Below are positions 24,009 through 34,301 of a stretch of DNA of 64,000 bases, piece after piece; the first letter of the stretch is position 1; each line of letters starts with the position of its first letter. This DNA is from Gammaproteobacteria bacterium. GTDB taxonomy: Bacteria; Pseudomonadota; Gammaproteobacteria; Steroidobacterales; Steroidobacteraceae. A program made the translations under genes and the position numbers. Below the pieces are notes generated by a model, which was not told the origin of the DNA, made no database searches, and saw nothing but the letters and a program-made list of their open reading frames with translations. The stretch is taken from positions 1-64,000 of the forward strand of contig JAQGOF010000229.1 in the NCBI GenBank assembly GCA_028293745.1, given 5' to 3'.

Positions 24009-25829
24009 ATGGCGCAGCGCAATTCCTTCATGCAGGCTCTGGGGCACAGCCGAGCCGCAATGGTCCTCATGTGCCTGATCGCTTACCAACCCGTTCGCGC
24101 CAATGTCGACGTAGAGCTTCACGGTGTGGATGACGAGCTGCGGACCAACGTGCTCGCCTATCTGAGCTTCGAGCGCTACAAGAAGACCACTGACCTGAGC
24201 GCCGACACGATTGAGCGGCTCCACGAGCGCGTCGAGCGCGAAGTCCAGTCCGCGCTGCGGCCCTTCGGCTACTACGAACCCAAGGTTCACTCCGATCTTG
24301 CAGAGCTCGGCAAAGGCGACTGGCGAGTTACGATCGACATCGACCCGGGCCCGCCGGTGCTCATAGATCTCATCGACGTGCAAGTTCACGGCGTCGGCGA
24401 GAAGGATGCTCTCTTCACGAGGATAACGGACAACTTGCCGCTGCACCGGGGCGACCGGCTGAGCCACGCGACCTACGACAGTCTCAAAGGGGATCTGCAG
24501 CGCACCGCTGCCACCTATGGATACCTTGATGCGAAGCTGACACGCAACGAGCTTACCGTCGATCCACAGAGCCATAAGGCAAGTATCTCCCTGGAACTGC
24601 AAACAGGGGAAAGATACCGCTTTGGCGCAACGACGATCGACCAGAGGGCGGTCAACGACGCCCTCGTGCGCCGTTACCTGCGCTACAGGCAGGACGAGCC
24701 GTTCGATCTGACAGAAATCCTGCGGACCCAGTTTGCCCTGGATGACGCGCAGTATTTCACCAACCTCGAGGTGCTGCCCGGTGACCCGGACCGCAACGCC
24801 CACGTCGTGCCAGTCAACATCAAGGCAGATCCCAGCCGCCGCAACTGGTACTCAGTTGGCGCTGGCTATGCCACGGACACCGGGCCCCGAGGGACACTTA
24901 CCTGGGAAAACCGCCGGATCAACACACGCGGCCATCGCTTCAGCGTCATCATCCAGGCCGCTCAGGTGACGAAGTACCAGGTCCAGAGCAACTACATCAT
25001 CCCTATCGGTGATCCGGCGGTCGAAAAACTGACATTGCAGGGTGTCGTCGAGCAGCGAGACCTCGCCGACGTGACGACCCGGAGCGAATACCTGCAGCCC
25101 TCAATCACCAAGGTATCGGGAAACTGGCAAACCGTGTGGTTTGTGCAGGGGCTGAGAACCACCGGCGAGTCCGCGGCCGAAACCCGCACGGACCGGATGC
25201 TCATACCCGGTATCGACATCGCGTCCGTTCCCAAGGGTTACCTGGGCGAGCCCATCTTCCAACACGGGCTGTTCCTGGAACTGAAGGGCGCGGACGGAAT
25301 CGTCGGAGCCAACACCCGCTTCCTTCAAGCCCATCTGACCGGCGTACGTGTCTTCAACTTCCGCCCGAAGTGGCACCTGCTCCTGCGCGATGAGATCGGC
25401 GCAACGGTCGTGTCCCGTTTCAGCCAGTTGCCGGTGCTGGAGCGTTTCTTCGCAGGCGGCGACAACAGCGTACGAGGCTTTGCGTACAACTCCTTGTCGC
25501 CCACTGAGAATGTCTGTGACAAGAATGGCCGCAATCCAGATGGCAGTTGCAAGGGCGCCATCACCGGAACCGTCAAAGTAGGTGGCAAAGACGTCGTCAC
25601 TGGCACTGTCGAAGTGATCCGGGATCTGCCGCGCAACTTCGGCGTCGCCGCCTTCTTCGACTATGGCAACGCTTTCAACCGCTTCGGCGGTACCCCGCTG
25701 GAGTATGCAGTGGGCGTGGGGTTCCGGCTGCGCCTCCCCGTCCTGACCTTGGGCGTCGATATAGCGCAGCCGATCTCCCGGCCCGGCGCCAGCCCCAGGC
25801 TCCACATCAACTTCTCGCCCAAACTCTGA
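24009..25829 (+). CDS. tamA: Translocation and assembly module subunit TamA (Omp85 family)
   Basis: 606 residues. Signal peptide at the start (AMVLMCLIAYQPVRA), then POTRA domains (about 30-270: VELHGVDDELRTNVLAYL, PPVLIDLIDVQVHG, YRFGATTI), then a 16-strand Omp85 barrel with VGAGYATDTGPRGTLTWENR and FFAGGDNSVRGFAYNSL, which contains the VRGF loop motif. TamA in the outer membrane works with TamB to insert autotransporters and move phospholipids. A TTG at 24006 directly precedes the ATG. Ten bases before tamB. Confidence 0.95.
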   Translation: MAQRNSFMQALGHSRAAMVLMCLIAYQPVRANVDVELHGVDDELRTNVLAYLSFERYKKTTDLSADTIERLHERVEREVQSALRPFGYYEPKVHSDLAELGKGDWRVTIDIDPGPPVLIDLIDVQVHGVGEKDALFTRITDNLPLHRGDRLSHATYDSLKGDLQRTAATYGYLDAKLTRNELTVDPQSHKASISLELQTGERYRFGATTIDQRAVNDALVRRYLRYRQDEPFDLTEILRTQFALDDAQYFTNLEVLPGDPDRNAHVVPVNIKADPSRRNWYSVGAGYATDTGPRGTLTWENRRINTRGHRFSVIIQAAQVTKYQVQSNYIIPIGDPAVEKLTLQGVVEQRDLADVTTRSEYLQPSITKVSGNWQTVWFVQGLRTTGESAAETRTDRMLIPGIDIASVPKGYLGEPIFQHGLFLELKGADGIVGANTRFLQAHLTGVRVFNFRPKWHLLLRDEIGATVVSRFSQLPVLERFFAGGDNSVRGFAYNSLSPTENVCDKNGRNPDGSCKGAITGTVKVGGKDVVTGTVEVIRDLPRNFGVAAFFDYGNAFNRFGGTPLEYAVGVGFRLRLPVLTLGVDIAQPISRPGASPRLHINFSPKL

Positions 25830-25838
25830 AGCCGCCCC

Positions 25839-28800
25839 ATGCGCCGCCTGCTGTTACTCATTGCCGCTGCGTTGATTCTCATAGCAGTGGCAGTGCCTAC
25901 GGCCGCCGTTTACTACCTCGCATTCACACCGGCCGGCTTCCAGTTCATCGTCAGCCGCATCCCGCACAAAGTTGCCGGCACTGTAATTGATGTGATCGGC
26001 GCAAGCGGTACGTTGGCCCATGGCATCCGCGTGGAGCAGCTGGATCTCGACCATCACCTCGTCCACCTGACACTCAAAGACATACGAGCCCGGGTGGAGC
26101 TGACCCCCCTGCTGCTGCAAACCATTCGCACCAAGGGTGCCTCTATAGAGGCTGTGACGGTAGAGATCAAACGCCGCAAAAAACCTCCTATCCCATCCAC
26201 GCCCTTCTTTCTGCCGCACTGGCTGGTCGTCAGCGCTGATCACACGCGCATTGGAAGTATCAATGTCGCCGTCTACAACGGATTCCACCTCGAGGCAAAC
26301 AACCTGTACGCCTCCGGCATTGCCCGGTATCGCAAGATCCGGTTGTTCGAATTCGGGATGCAGACGGGCAACGCGCGCATCGATGGCTCCGGCGAAATGC
26401 TCGCCTACGACCCGCTGCGTCTCGACCTGCAGACCAAGATCAACTGGACACCGCCCGATCAGCCCGCTTGGGCGTACAGTACTACCGCCAAGGGCGATCT
26501 CGGTATTCTCGGCCTGACCGTCCATACCAGCGCGCCTTTCAGGTCTGACTTCACCGGCCAGGTGTTGAATCTCGTGGGTCAATGGCACTGGCAGGGCAAC
26601 GCCATCCTGCACGATCTCGACGTCACCGCCTGGGGCGGCAACAAGATACTCGGACTGCTGACCGGGCAACTCGCGCTCAAGGGAAACGCAAACGGATTCA
26701 CAGCTCACGGTCCCCTCGATTCCTCCGGCCTGAAAGTCGGCATCTTCGACACCGAGTTCCAAGGCGCCTACTCCAACCACGTTCTCTGGGCCAAGCACAT
26801 CGGGATCACGCATCACACCTCCGGCGCCCACGCAACAGGCGGTGGCACCATTGAGGTAGTCAGGAACGGCCCGCGACTGGACCTGCGCGGCACCTGGAAT
26901 GATTTTCGCTGGCCTCTGGCTGGCAAGGTTGCGCCGTTCCACAGCTCATCAGGCGATTTCACGTTGCAAGGGACGTGGCCGTATTCCGTTCACGCAACTG
27001 GCATGGCGCAAGCCCGGGATCTGCCCCCCGTGCCGACAACGATCGATGGCAGCCTCGCCAAGGACCGCTTCACTTTCACCAGGGCCGACGTCGATCTCTA
27101 CGGCGGACACGCGACACTGAGCGGCGAAGCTGTCTGGGCCCCGCTGGACCGTTGGTCGTTCGCCGGACATGCAACTGACCTCAATCCGGTCCTTGTTCGC
27201 GCGGACCTGCCGGGCAAGTTGAGTTTCAACATAGCCACCCAGGGGTTGGGCTTTGACGGCAATGGCGACTTTTCTGTCGAAGTGCGCGAGATCGGTGGCC
27301 GTTTACGCGGCGTGCCCGCCAGTGGCGGCGGCAGAGTCGAGCGCCGCGGCACTACGTGGCAATTCGACAAATTGCGCGTCAGCCTGGGCGGAACCAATCT
27401 CGCCGTCGACGGCCACATAAACGACGCATTCGACCTGCGGTTCGCCGTCACGGCCAAGGACTTGAGCCTGCTGGCACCGGAGAGTCGGGGTCAGTTCGAG
27501 GGCAACGGCACAGTCCGGGGCACACTCAAAGAACCGACCATCGCTGCGAACATCCACGGTAACGGCATCCAGCACGAAGGTATTACCGTCGCCGAAGTCG
27601 ATGCGGACATCGACTTCGATCCCAACCCGCAGTACGAATCCAAGATCGACGCGCGCATTCACAACCTCCTCTACAAGGAGCGCAAAGTCGACCACCTGGC
27701 CTTCAAGCTCAACGGCAAGCCAGGCAACTATGCCGTCAAGCTGGATGCCGCGGCCTTGGGAATGTCACTGAGCGCACGAGCCAACGGCCCATTCAATGAT
27801 GGGGCCTGGCAGGGTCAACTCCAATCCATGGACATTGCCGGCACCGAATCCCTGCGGCTGAAGTTGGAACGCCCGGTCGGCCTGCTCGTGTCTGCGGACG
27901 CGGTCCGAGCGGAGTGGATGTGCATGGTCGGTCAGCTGGGGAGCATGTGCGCCGACGGTGAATGGACGCCCAGGCAATGGAATGCCACGTTTACTGCGAA
28001 TCACATGCCGCTGGCCACATTTACGGCCGGCCTGACGCGCGCCGTGGAATACAGCGGCCAAATCAACTTCCTGGCGCGGCTTTCCGCCGTAGGTCAGGAT
28101 CCTGTGCAAGGCTCCGTGCGGATCGATCTCGCGGATGCGCAACTCTCCCACAAGTTGTCGAGTGGGCGCATCAGTCATTCGAAAATCGGCTCGGGGCTCA
28201 TCACCATCAATGCGAACCGGTCGGCGATCAGTGGCCAGCTGGGCTTGGAGTCGGGGGATGTCGGAACTATCGCAGGCACGCTCGTTGCGCAGCGAAATGC
28301 TGATAGCTGGCAAGCCATGCCTGTTCAAGGCGAGATTCACGCCCATACGGACCAGCTGGGCCTCATCACGCTGTACGTCCCCGATATCGACCGCGCCGCC
28401 GGCCATCTGGATGGCGACATGAAGGTCGCCGGTACGCTGGGCACGCCGCTCGTTGACGGCAACCTGAAGATCTCCGATGGCGAGATTGACTACTACCAGG
28501 TCAACGTCGGGTTGCGCCAGCTCGCGTTCGACGCCAAGTTGACCGACAACGGCGTCGATTTCAGCGGCTCGACGCGCCTCGGCTCCGGGATCGCAAATGC
28601 CAAGGGCCGACTCGAATGGCGAAACTCTCTTCCCTACGGCAGGGTCAGCGTCGAGGGCACGAACCTTCGCGTCACCGACGTGCCCGAGGCCCAGATCGAC
28701 GCCTCGCCCAATCTCGAATTCAACATCAACGGCCGCAAAATCGAAGTCATAGGTGCCGTCAAGATACCGTATGCCAGGATTGTCCCCGCCGACCTCACCG

Positions 28801-29558
28801 GCGCGGTGCGTTCATCGTCAGACGAAGTGATCGTCGGCGAGGAGCAGACCGACCCACTCAAGCGCTTCGAGGTCGTCAGCACGATCACGCTGATCCTGGC
28901 CGACCACGTAAATATCGACACCACCGGCCTCACCGGCAGGCTGGCCGGCAACATTACCGTGCGCAGTGGCTACGACAAGGTCACGAGCGCAACCGGCGAG
29001 CTCAATATCGAACAGGGCAAATACACAGCTTACGCGCGCAAACTTGACATTCAACGCGGCCGCCTGATCTTCACCGGCGGCCCCATCGGCAACCCAGGCA
29101 TCGACATCCGCGCAATCAAGGTGTACCCCGACGTAACTGCCGGCGTGAACGTGCGCGGTACATTGCTCCAACCACGCATCAGCTTCTTTTCCGACCCCTC
29201 ACTCACGCAATCCCAGATAGTCTCGCTGATCCTCGCCGGCGGCTCCCTCGAGACCGCCCAGAACCGCCAGCCCGGCGCCGGCAACGAGCTCCTCGCCCAG
29301 GGCGGCGCCATCCTCGCGCAGCAGCTCGGCTCCCATGTTGGTATCGAAGACGTGAGTCTCGAGTCCGACCTCACCAACGAGACCTCGCTGGTGTTGGGCC
29401 GCTACCTCTCACCGCGCCTGTATGTCAGCTATGGGATCGCGCTCACGCAACAGCTCAACGTGCTCAAACTGCGCTACAGCCTCGGCGATCGCTGGACGAT
29501 CAAGACAGAGGTCGGGCAAGCGCGCGGCGCGGATTTGGTTTACACGATTCAGAAATAG
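25839..29558 (+). CDS. tamB: Translocation and assembly module subunit TamB (AsmA-like bridge)
   Basis: 1239 residues, typical for the family. An N-terminal membrane anchor (LLLLIAAALILIAVAVPTAAVYYL) is followed by a long repetitive beta-rich segment spanning the periplasm as a taco-shaped lipid groove. The C-terminal DUF490 region is clear: LRVTDVPEAQIDASPNLEF, TGRLAGNITVRSGYDKVTSATGELNIEQGKYTAY, GRLIFTGGPIGNPGIDIRA, LAGGSLE and LGRYLSPRLYVSYGIAL. Forms the Tam complex with the TamA just upstream. Confidence 0.95.
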   Translation: MRRLLLLIAAALILIAVAVPTAAVYYLAFTPAGFQFIVSRIPHKVAGTVIDVIGASGTLAHGIRVEQLDLDHHLVHLTLKDIRARVELTPLLLQTIRTKGASIEAVTVEIKRRKKPPIPSTPFFLPHWLVVSADHTRIGSINVAVYNGFHLEANNLYASGIARYRKIRLFEFGMQTGNARIDGSGEMLAYDPLRLDLQTKINWTPPDQPAWAYSTTAKGDLGILGLTVHTSAPFRSDFTGQVLNLVGQWHWQGNAILHDLDVTAWGGNKILGLLTGQLALKGNANGFTAHGPLDSSGLKVGIFDTEFQGAYSNHVLWAKHIGITHHTSGAHATGGGTIEVVRNGPRLDLRGTWNDFRWPLAGKVAPFHSSSGDFTLQGTWPYSVHATGMAQARDLPPVPTTIDGSLAKDRFTFTRADVDLYGGHATLSGEAVWAPLDRWSFAGHATDLNPVLVRADLPGKLSFNIATQGLGFDGNGDFSVEVREIGGRLRGVPASGGGRVERRGTTWQFDKLRVSLGGTNLAVDGHINDAFDLRFAVTAKDLSLLAPESRGQFEGNGTVRGTLKEPTIAANIHGNGIQHEGITVAEVDADIDFDPNPQYESKIDARIHNLLYKERKVDHLAFKLNGKPGNYAVKLDAAALGMSLSARANGPFNDGAWQGQLQSMDIAGTESLRLKLERPVGLLVSADAVRAEWMCMVGQLGSMCADGEWTPRQWNATFTANHMPLATFTAGLTRAVEYSGQINFLARLSAVGQDPVQGSVRIDLADAQLSHKLSSGRISHSKIGSGLITINANRSAISGQLGLESGDVGTIAGTLVAQRNADSWQAMPVQGEIHAHTDQLGLITLYVPDIDRAAGHLDGDMKVAGTLGTPLVDGNLKISDGEIDYYQVNVGLRQLAFDAKLTDNGVDFSGSTRLGSGIANAKGRLEWRNSLPYGRVSVEGTNLRVTDVPEAQIDASPNLEFNINGRKIEVIGAVKIPYARIVPADLTGAVRSSSDEVIVGEEQTDPLKRFEVVSTITLILADHVNIDTTGLTGRLAGNITVRSGYDKVTSATGELNIEQGKYTAYARKLDIQRGRLIFTGGPIGNPGIDIRAIKVYPDVTAGVNVRGTLLQPRISFFSDPSLTQSQIVSLILAGGSLETAQNRQPGAGNELLAQGGAILAQQLGSHVGIEDVSLESDLTNETSLVLGRYLSPRLYVSYGIALTQQLNVLKLRYSLGDRWTIKTEVGQARGADLVYTIQK

Positions 29559-29579
29559 AGGTTAGTAACTCAACTCGCG

Positions 29580-30152
29580 TTAAGGCTTCTCCTTCAGATC
29601 GGCAGTGAATCCGATGGGGCGGCCCTTGGGCGACGGTGGTGGGGCTGGCGGGGGCGCCATGAGCTCGCGGATGGCGGAGAGGATCACGGTGATGGCCTCA
29701 TCGTGGGCGACGAGCTTCTCCACTCGTGCTTCGAGCTGATCGAAACGGCGGGCCAACTCTTTGTTCGAGGCCAATAGCTCCCGCAGCTTCACGAACGCGC
29801 GCATGATCTCGATGTTGACCGCGATGGCGCGTTCGCTGTTGAGCACGGAAGACAGCATGGCCACGCCCTGCTCGGTGAACACGTAGGGAGTATAGCGCCG
29901 GCCGCCGCGCTGGGGCTTTGAGGTCACAAATTGTGACCTCAAAGCGGCCCACTCTGCGGCGGTGAGCTGGAACATGAAATCTTCGGGGAAACGGCCAATA
30001 TTGCGCTTGACCGCCTGAAGCAGCACTTTGGTGGCCACGCTGTAGAGGACAGCAAGATCTTCATCGAGGAGGACCTTGTGACCGCGGAACACCAGGATCG
30101 ATTGCGTGATCTGCTCGCCCGACACGAGGGCTGAGCGCTTCGCTCTCGCCAT
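29580..30152 (-). CDS. ORF6N domain protein
   Basis: 190 residues. The N-terminal half (LVFRGHKVLLDEDLAVLYSVATKVLLQAVKRNIGRFPEDFMFQLT, then FTEQGVAMLSSVLNSERAIAVNIEIMRAF) is an ORF6N domain, known from phages and mobile islands and thought to bind DNA. A coiled-coil stretch (LRELLASNKELARRFDQLEARVEKLV) and a Pro-rich linker follow. ATG at 30152 has AAAGGGA upstream. Lone gene, convergent with tamB; no phage neighbours, so it is probably domesticated or a remnant. Confidence 0.88.
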   Translation of the reverse strand: MARAKRSALVSGEQITQSILVFRGHKVLLDEDLAVLYSVATKVLLQAVKRNIGRFPEDFMFQLTAAEWAALRSQFVTSKPQRGGRRYTPYVFTEQGVAMLSSVLNSERAIAVNIEIMRAFVKLRELLASNKELARRFDQLEARVEKLVAHDEAITVILSAIRELMAPPPAPPPSPKGRPIGFTADLKEKP

Positions 30153-30760
30153 GTCCGATCCCTTTAGCGCCCCCCGGTGGGCGAGGCCGTACGCGGCCTG
30201 TTCTCGATCTTTTCCAACAGTCGAGATTGCTCCTCGCGCCACTCACTCTCAGCGGCATTGAATTCCATGACGAAGCACAATGGCGGCTCACCGGCCTGCG
30301 AGTGTGCATTCACCGCATCAAAGGCAACGACCCCGCGACCGGGTAAGGGAATCGAAGCCGAAACCGAAGCGCTCGTGGCGTGATTTTGGAAAATGGTGGG
30401 CATATCGTGCAGTGCCTGAATCTGTGGCCCCGGGCGTGTCGTCACGTCGGATAAACTGGCTGCGCACGATACTCCCCGACGGGAAGCTCAGCAACGGAAT
30501 TGTTATGTTGAAAAATGCTACAGACTCAGACTTCAGGACGCTCTACGTACCGTCCGAATTCGATGCTTACTGCCCCGTCATCGTACCCGCGCGCCACGAC
30601 GTGTTCATCAGCGTCGGCGATCAACGCCCCCGGATCCCGAGCCCATCCCTCAACGCATTCGCTGTTCGCCCGCTGCCGCGGTCAGCGCGATCATGGCAGG
30701 TGCGGCCCCGCCATCACCCTGCGCTTAGACGGCGCTTCGACTTGTGCCCAACCGGTCCCC
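30153..30760. other. 608-base region without a confirmed gene
   Basis: Lies between ORF6N and the 3' end of pyruvate carboxylase. A rightward frame from about 30505 encodes protein-like residues (LKNATDSDFRTLYVPSEFDAYCPVIV, VFISVGDQ) but loses protein character before 30700 and then runs antisense into pyc. This may be the decayed end of a former gene; an intact gene cannot be supported. Confidence 0.4.
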
Positions 30761-33700
30761 TCACACCAACACCACCAACAAATCCTTCGCATCCACCTGT
30801 TGCCCCGGCCGCGCCAGCACCTCCGCGACCTCCCCATCCGTCTCCGCCCGAACCGCAGTTTCCATCTTCATCGCCTCGAGCGTGGCGAGCACGTCACCCC
30901 GGGCAACCTTGCGTCCCACTGTCACCGCTATGGTGGCAATGGTCCCCGGCATCGGCGCACCCACATGCTTGACGTTCCCCGGCTCAATCTTCCGCTGCGG
31001 CGCCTTCTTGGCAACCTGACTGCGATCGTGGACACGTACAGACCGTGGCAACCCGTTCAACTCAAAAAACACCGTCCGCGTCCCATCCTCATGCGCTTCG
31101 CTGGTCGCGACATAACGGACGATCAAGGTCTTGCCGCGTTCAATGTCGACACTGATCTCCTGCCCGGGCTCCATGCCGTAGAAGAACACCGGCGTCGGCA
31201 GAATACTGACATCCCCGTACTGCAGCCGGTCGCTCGCGTAGTCCATCCATACCCGCGGGTACATCAGATATGACGCCAGATCGTCGTCCGTAACGGGGCG
31301 GGGCAGCTTCTGTTGGATCTTCGCCCGCTCTGCCTCCAGATCGGCCGGCTGCAGATGAGCCCCCGGCCGATCCGTCAGGGGCTTCTTCCCCTTCAGTATT
31401 TTCTTCTGCAGCGCTTCCGGGAAGCCACCATAGGGCTGCCCGATATCGCCCCGGAACAGTTGTACGACCGACTCCGGAAAAGCGACATCGGAGGCAGGAT
31501 CCAGCACCTGCTCCTTGCTCAATCCGCTCGTCATCATCAACAACGCCATGTCCCCGACCACCTTCGAGGTCGGCGTGACCTTGATGATGTCTCCGAACAT
31601 CATATTGACGTCAGTGTAGGTCTGGGCCACTTCCGGCCAGCGCGCGTCATCGATCCCCAGGGAGCGGGCCTGCTCGCGCAAGTTCGTATACTGCCCGCCG
31701 GGCATGCCATGTACATACACTTCCGAAGCGCCCGAACGGATGTCGCTTTCAAACGCGCCATACAGCTTGCGCGTCTGCTCCCAGTAGGAAGACAGCAATC
31801 GAATCTTCGCCGGATCGATTCCCGTATCACGCGGTCCAAAGCGCAAAGCTTCGACAATCGAGCCCATGTTGGGTTGCGAAGTGAGGCCGCTCATCGAGTC
31901 AATCGCGCAGTCCACCGCATGAGCGCCTGCATCGACCGCGGCCAGCACGCTGGCCGCCGCGATACCGCTCGTGTCATGCGTATGGAAATGGATCGGCAGG
32001 CCGATCTCTTCCTTCAAGGCTGTCACGAGCAGCCGCGCTGCCGCGGGGCGGCACTGGCCACCCATGTCCTTGATGCCGAGAACGTGCGTACCGGCCGCCC
32101 GCAGCTCACGCGCCAGCCTCAAGTAGTAATCCAATGTGTATTTCTTCTCGCCCGGGTCGCTGAGATTGCCGGTGTAGCAGATGGCCGCTTCGCACAGCTT
32201 GCCCGACTCCAGCACCGCATCGATCGACACGCGCATGTTTTCGACCCAGTTGAGCGAGTCGAAAATCCGAAACACGTCGATGCCACGCTCTGCGGCCCGC
32301 TTGACAAAGAACCGCACCACGTTATCCGGATAGTTCGTATAACCAACCGCGTTCGCCGATCGCAACAGCATCTGCAACAGCAGATTCGGCATCCGCTCCC
32401 GGAATACCGCCAGCCGCTGCCACGGATCCTCGCTCAGGAACCGCATCGCGACGTCAAATGTCGCACCACCCCAGCACTCCATCGAAAACAGCTGTGGCAG
32501 CAATTGAGCGTAATGAGGCGCAACAGCTGCCATGTCGAGTGTCCGCACCCGGGTGGCGAGCAGCGACTGATGCGCATCGCGCATCGTGGTATCAGTCAAC
32601 AGTACCCGCCGCTCTCCCAGCATCCACTTGGCAAAGCGCTCCGGCCCGAGCTCGTCGAGCTTCTGCTTCGTCCCGGCAACCGGCGCAGAATCCAGCGCAA
32701 CCGCCGGCAGCCGCGGCAGGTTGAATTGCGCCGGCCGGGCGCGGTTCTTCGTCTCCGCGTTGCCGTTGACGACGGTTTCACCGATGTACTTGAGTATCCG
32801 GGTTGCGCGATCGCGTTTGCGCGGCCAGCGGAACAGTTCAGGCGTGGTATCGATGAACTTCGTCGTGTAGTTACCCTGTGCAAACTGCGGGTGAGTGATG
32901 AGTTGGTCCAGAAAGCGCAGGTTGGTCACGACACCCCGAATGCGGAACTCCCATAGCGCCCGGTGCATGCGCGCTATGGTCTCCTCGGCAGTTGGCGACC
33001 ACGCCGTCACCTTCACGAGCAGCGAATCATAAGAGCGGGTTATGATCGCTCCGGTGTAGGCAGTGCCGGCATCCAGCCGCACCCCGAACCCCGCGGGGCT
33101 GCGGTACGCCGTAACGCGCCCGTAGTCCGGAATGAAATTGTTCTCAGGATCTTCGGAGGTTATGCGGCACTGCATCGCATGAGCAGTGATGCGAATCTGA
33201 TCCTGCGGCGGCACTCCGCTCTCCGGCGTACCGATCCGCGCACCGCTCGCGATTCGAATCTGCGCCTTTACCAGGTCTATGCCGGTCGCACACTCTGTCA
33301 CGGTGTGCTCCACCTGGATGCGTGGATTCACCTCGATGAAATAGAAGTTGCCAGTGTCCGCATTCTGCAGAAACTCGACCGTTCCGGCATTGAGATACTG
33401 GGTGGCGCGTCCAATCGCCAGGGCGGCCTCGCAAAGCTTCGCGCGCTGCGCGTCCGTCAGAAAAACCGCCGGTGCGCGCTCGACAACTTTCTGGTTGCGT
33501 CGCTGTACGGAACAGTCGCGTTCGAAAAGGTGAACAAGCCCGCCGTGACTGTCGCCGAGAATCTGAACCTCGACATGCCGTGCGTGCCGCACGAGCTTTT
33601 CCAGGTAGACTTCGTCGTTGCCGAAAGCGGCTTTGGCCTCGCGACGTGCAACCGGCACCATCTCAGCAAGTTGCGCATCATCCTCCACCACGCGCATTCC

Positions 33701-34210
33701 CCGACCGCCACCGCCCCAGCTCGCCTTCAGCATCACCGGATAGCCGATGCTCATAGCAAGCCGCTTGCACTCATTGATGTCGGTGGGCAGAGGAGGGGTG
33801 GCCGGCATCACTGGCACGCCGGCGGAGCTGGCAAGGTTGCGAGCTGCAACCTTGTTGCCGAGCGAGCGCATCGTGTCCGGCATCGGGCCGATAAAGACAA
33901 TTCCAGCAGCTGCGCAGGCTTCTGCAAACTCCGGGTTCTCGGATAGAAAGCCATAGCCCGGGTGAATCGCATCAACATTGGCCTCGCGCGCGGTACGCAG
34001 GATGTCGTGGATGTCGAGGTACGCCTCGATGGGTCCTTTGTTGCGCCCGACGAGATAGGCCTCGTCGGACTTGGTTCGATGCAGCGAGAATCGGTCCTCC
34101 TGCGAATAGATGGCCACTGTCCTGATCCCGAGCTCGCTCGCCGCGCGCATGACGCGAATGGCGATCTCGCCACGATTGGCAACCAGGAGACTACGGATCC
34201 GCTGCGGCAT
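30761..34210 (-). CDS. pyc: Pyruvate carboxylase
   Basis: 1149 residues, the usual single-chain form. Biotin carboxylase domain (about 1-450) with LVANRGEIAIRVMRAASELG, the Gly-rich ATP loop KASWGGGGRGMRVV and EVNPRIQVEHTVTE; carboxyltransferase domain (about 530-800) with LLTDTTMRDAHQSLLATR and IHFHTHDTSG (metal His pair); biotin carrier domain at the C-terminus with LATLEAMKMET, the Lys being biotinylated. Makes oxaloacetate from pyruvate (anaplerosis). ATG at 34210 matches the family start. A frame extends upstream but is unrelated. Confidence 0.97.
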   Translation of the reverse strand: MPQRIRSLLVANRGEIAIRVMRAASELGIRTVAIYSQEDRFSLHRTKSDEAYLVGRNKGPIEAYLDIHDILRTAREANVDAIHPGYGFLSENPEFAEACAAAGIVFIGPMPDTMRSLGNKVAARNLASSAGVPVMPATPPLPTDINECKRLAMSIGYPVMLKASWGGGGRGMRVVEDDAQLAEMVPVARREAKAAFGNDEVYLEKLVRHARHVEVQILGDSHGGLVHLFERDCSVQRRNQKVVERAPAVFLTDAQRAKLCEAALAIGRATQYLNAGTVEFLQNADTGNFYFIEVNPRIQVEHTVTECATGIDLVKAQIRIASGARIGTPESGVPPQDQIRITAHAMQCRITSEDPENNFIPDYGRVTAYRSPAGFGVRLDAGTAYTGAIITRSYDSLLVKVTAWSPTAEETIARMHRALWEFRIRGVVTNLRFLDQLITHPQFAQGNYTTKFIDTTPELFRWPRKRDRATRILKYIGETVVNGNAETKNRARPAQFNLPRLPAVALDSAPVAGTKQKLDELGPERFAKWMLGERRVLLTDTTMRDAHQSLLATRVRTLDMAAVAPHYAQLLPQLFSMECWGGATFDVAMRFLSEDPWQRLAVFRERMPNLLLQMLLRSANAVGYTNYPDNVVRFFVKRAAERGIDVFRIFDSLNWVENMRVSIDAVLESGKLCEAAICYTGNLSDPGEKKYTLDYYLRLARELRAAGTHVLGIKDMGGQCRPAAARLLVTALKEEIGLPIHFHTHDTSGIAAASVLAAVDAGAHAVDCAIDSMSGLTSQPNMGSIVEALRFGPRDTGIDPAKIRLLSSYWEQTRKLYGAFESDIRSGASEVYVHGMPGGQYTNLREQARSLGIDDARWPEVAQTYTDVNMMFGDIIKVTPTSKVVGDMALLMMTSGLSKEQVLDPASDVAFPESVVQLFRGDIGQPYGGFPEALQKKILKGKKPLTDRPGAHLQPADLEAERAKIQQKLPRPVTDDDLASYLMYPRVWMDYASDRLQYGDVSILPTPVFFYGMEPGQEISVDIERGKTLIVRYVATSEAHEDGTRTVFFELNGLPRSVRVHDRSQVAKKAPQRKIEPGNVKHVGAPMPGTIATIAVTVGRKVARGDVLATLEAMKMETAVRAETDGEVAEVLARPGQQVDAKDLLVVLV

Positions 34211-34301
34211 GGAGGTTTTCACTTTAAAATAAGTGTCATGAGAAAATGTACGAAGACCGCCCAAACTATAGCGAACCCGTCGAACGGGCGTGTCGCTAAA
34301 A

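Noticed and set aside
31313-32956. 547-codon rightward frame opposite pyc
   Set aside because: Composed of Arg/Gln/His-rich antisense codons with no protein-like pattern; pyruvate carboxylase is intact on the other strand.
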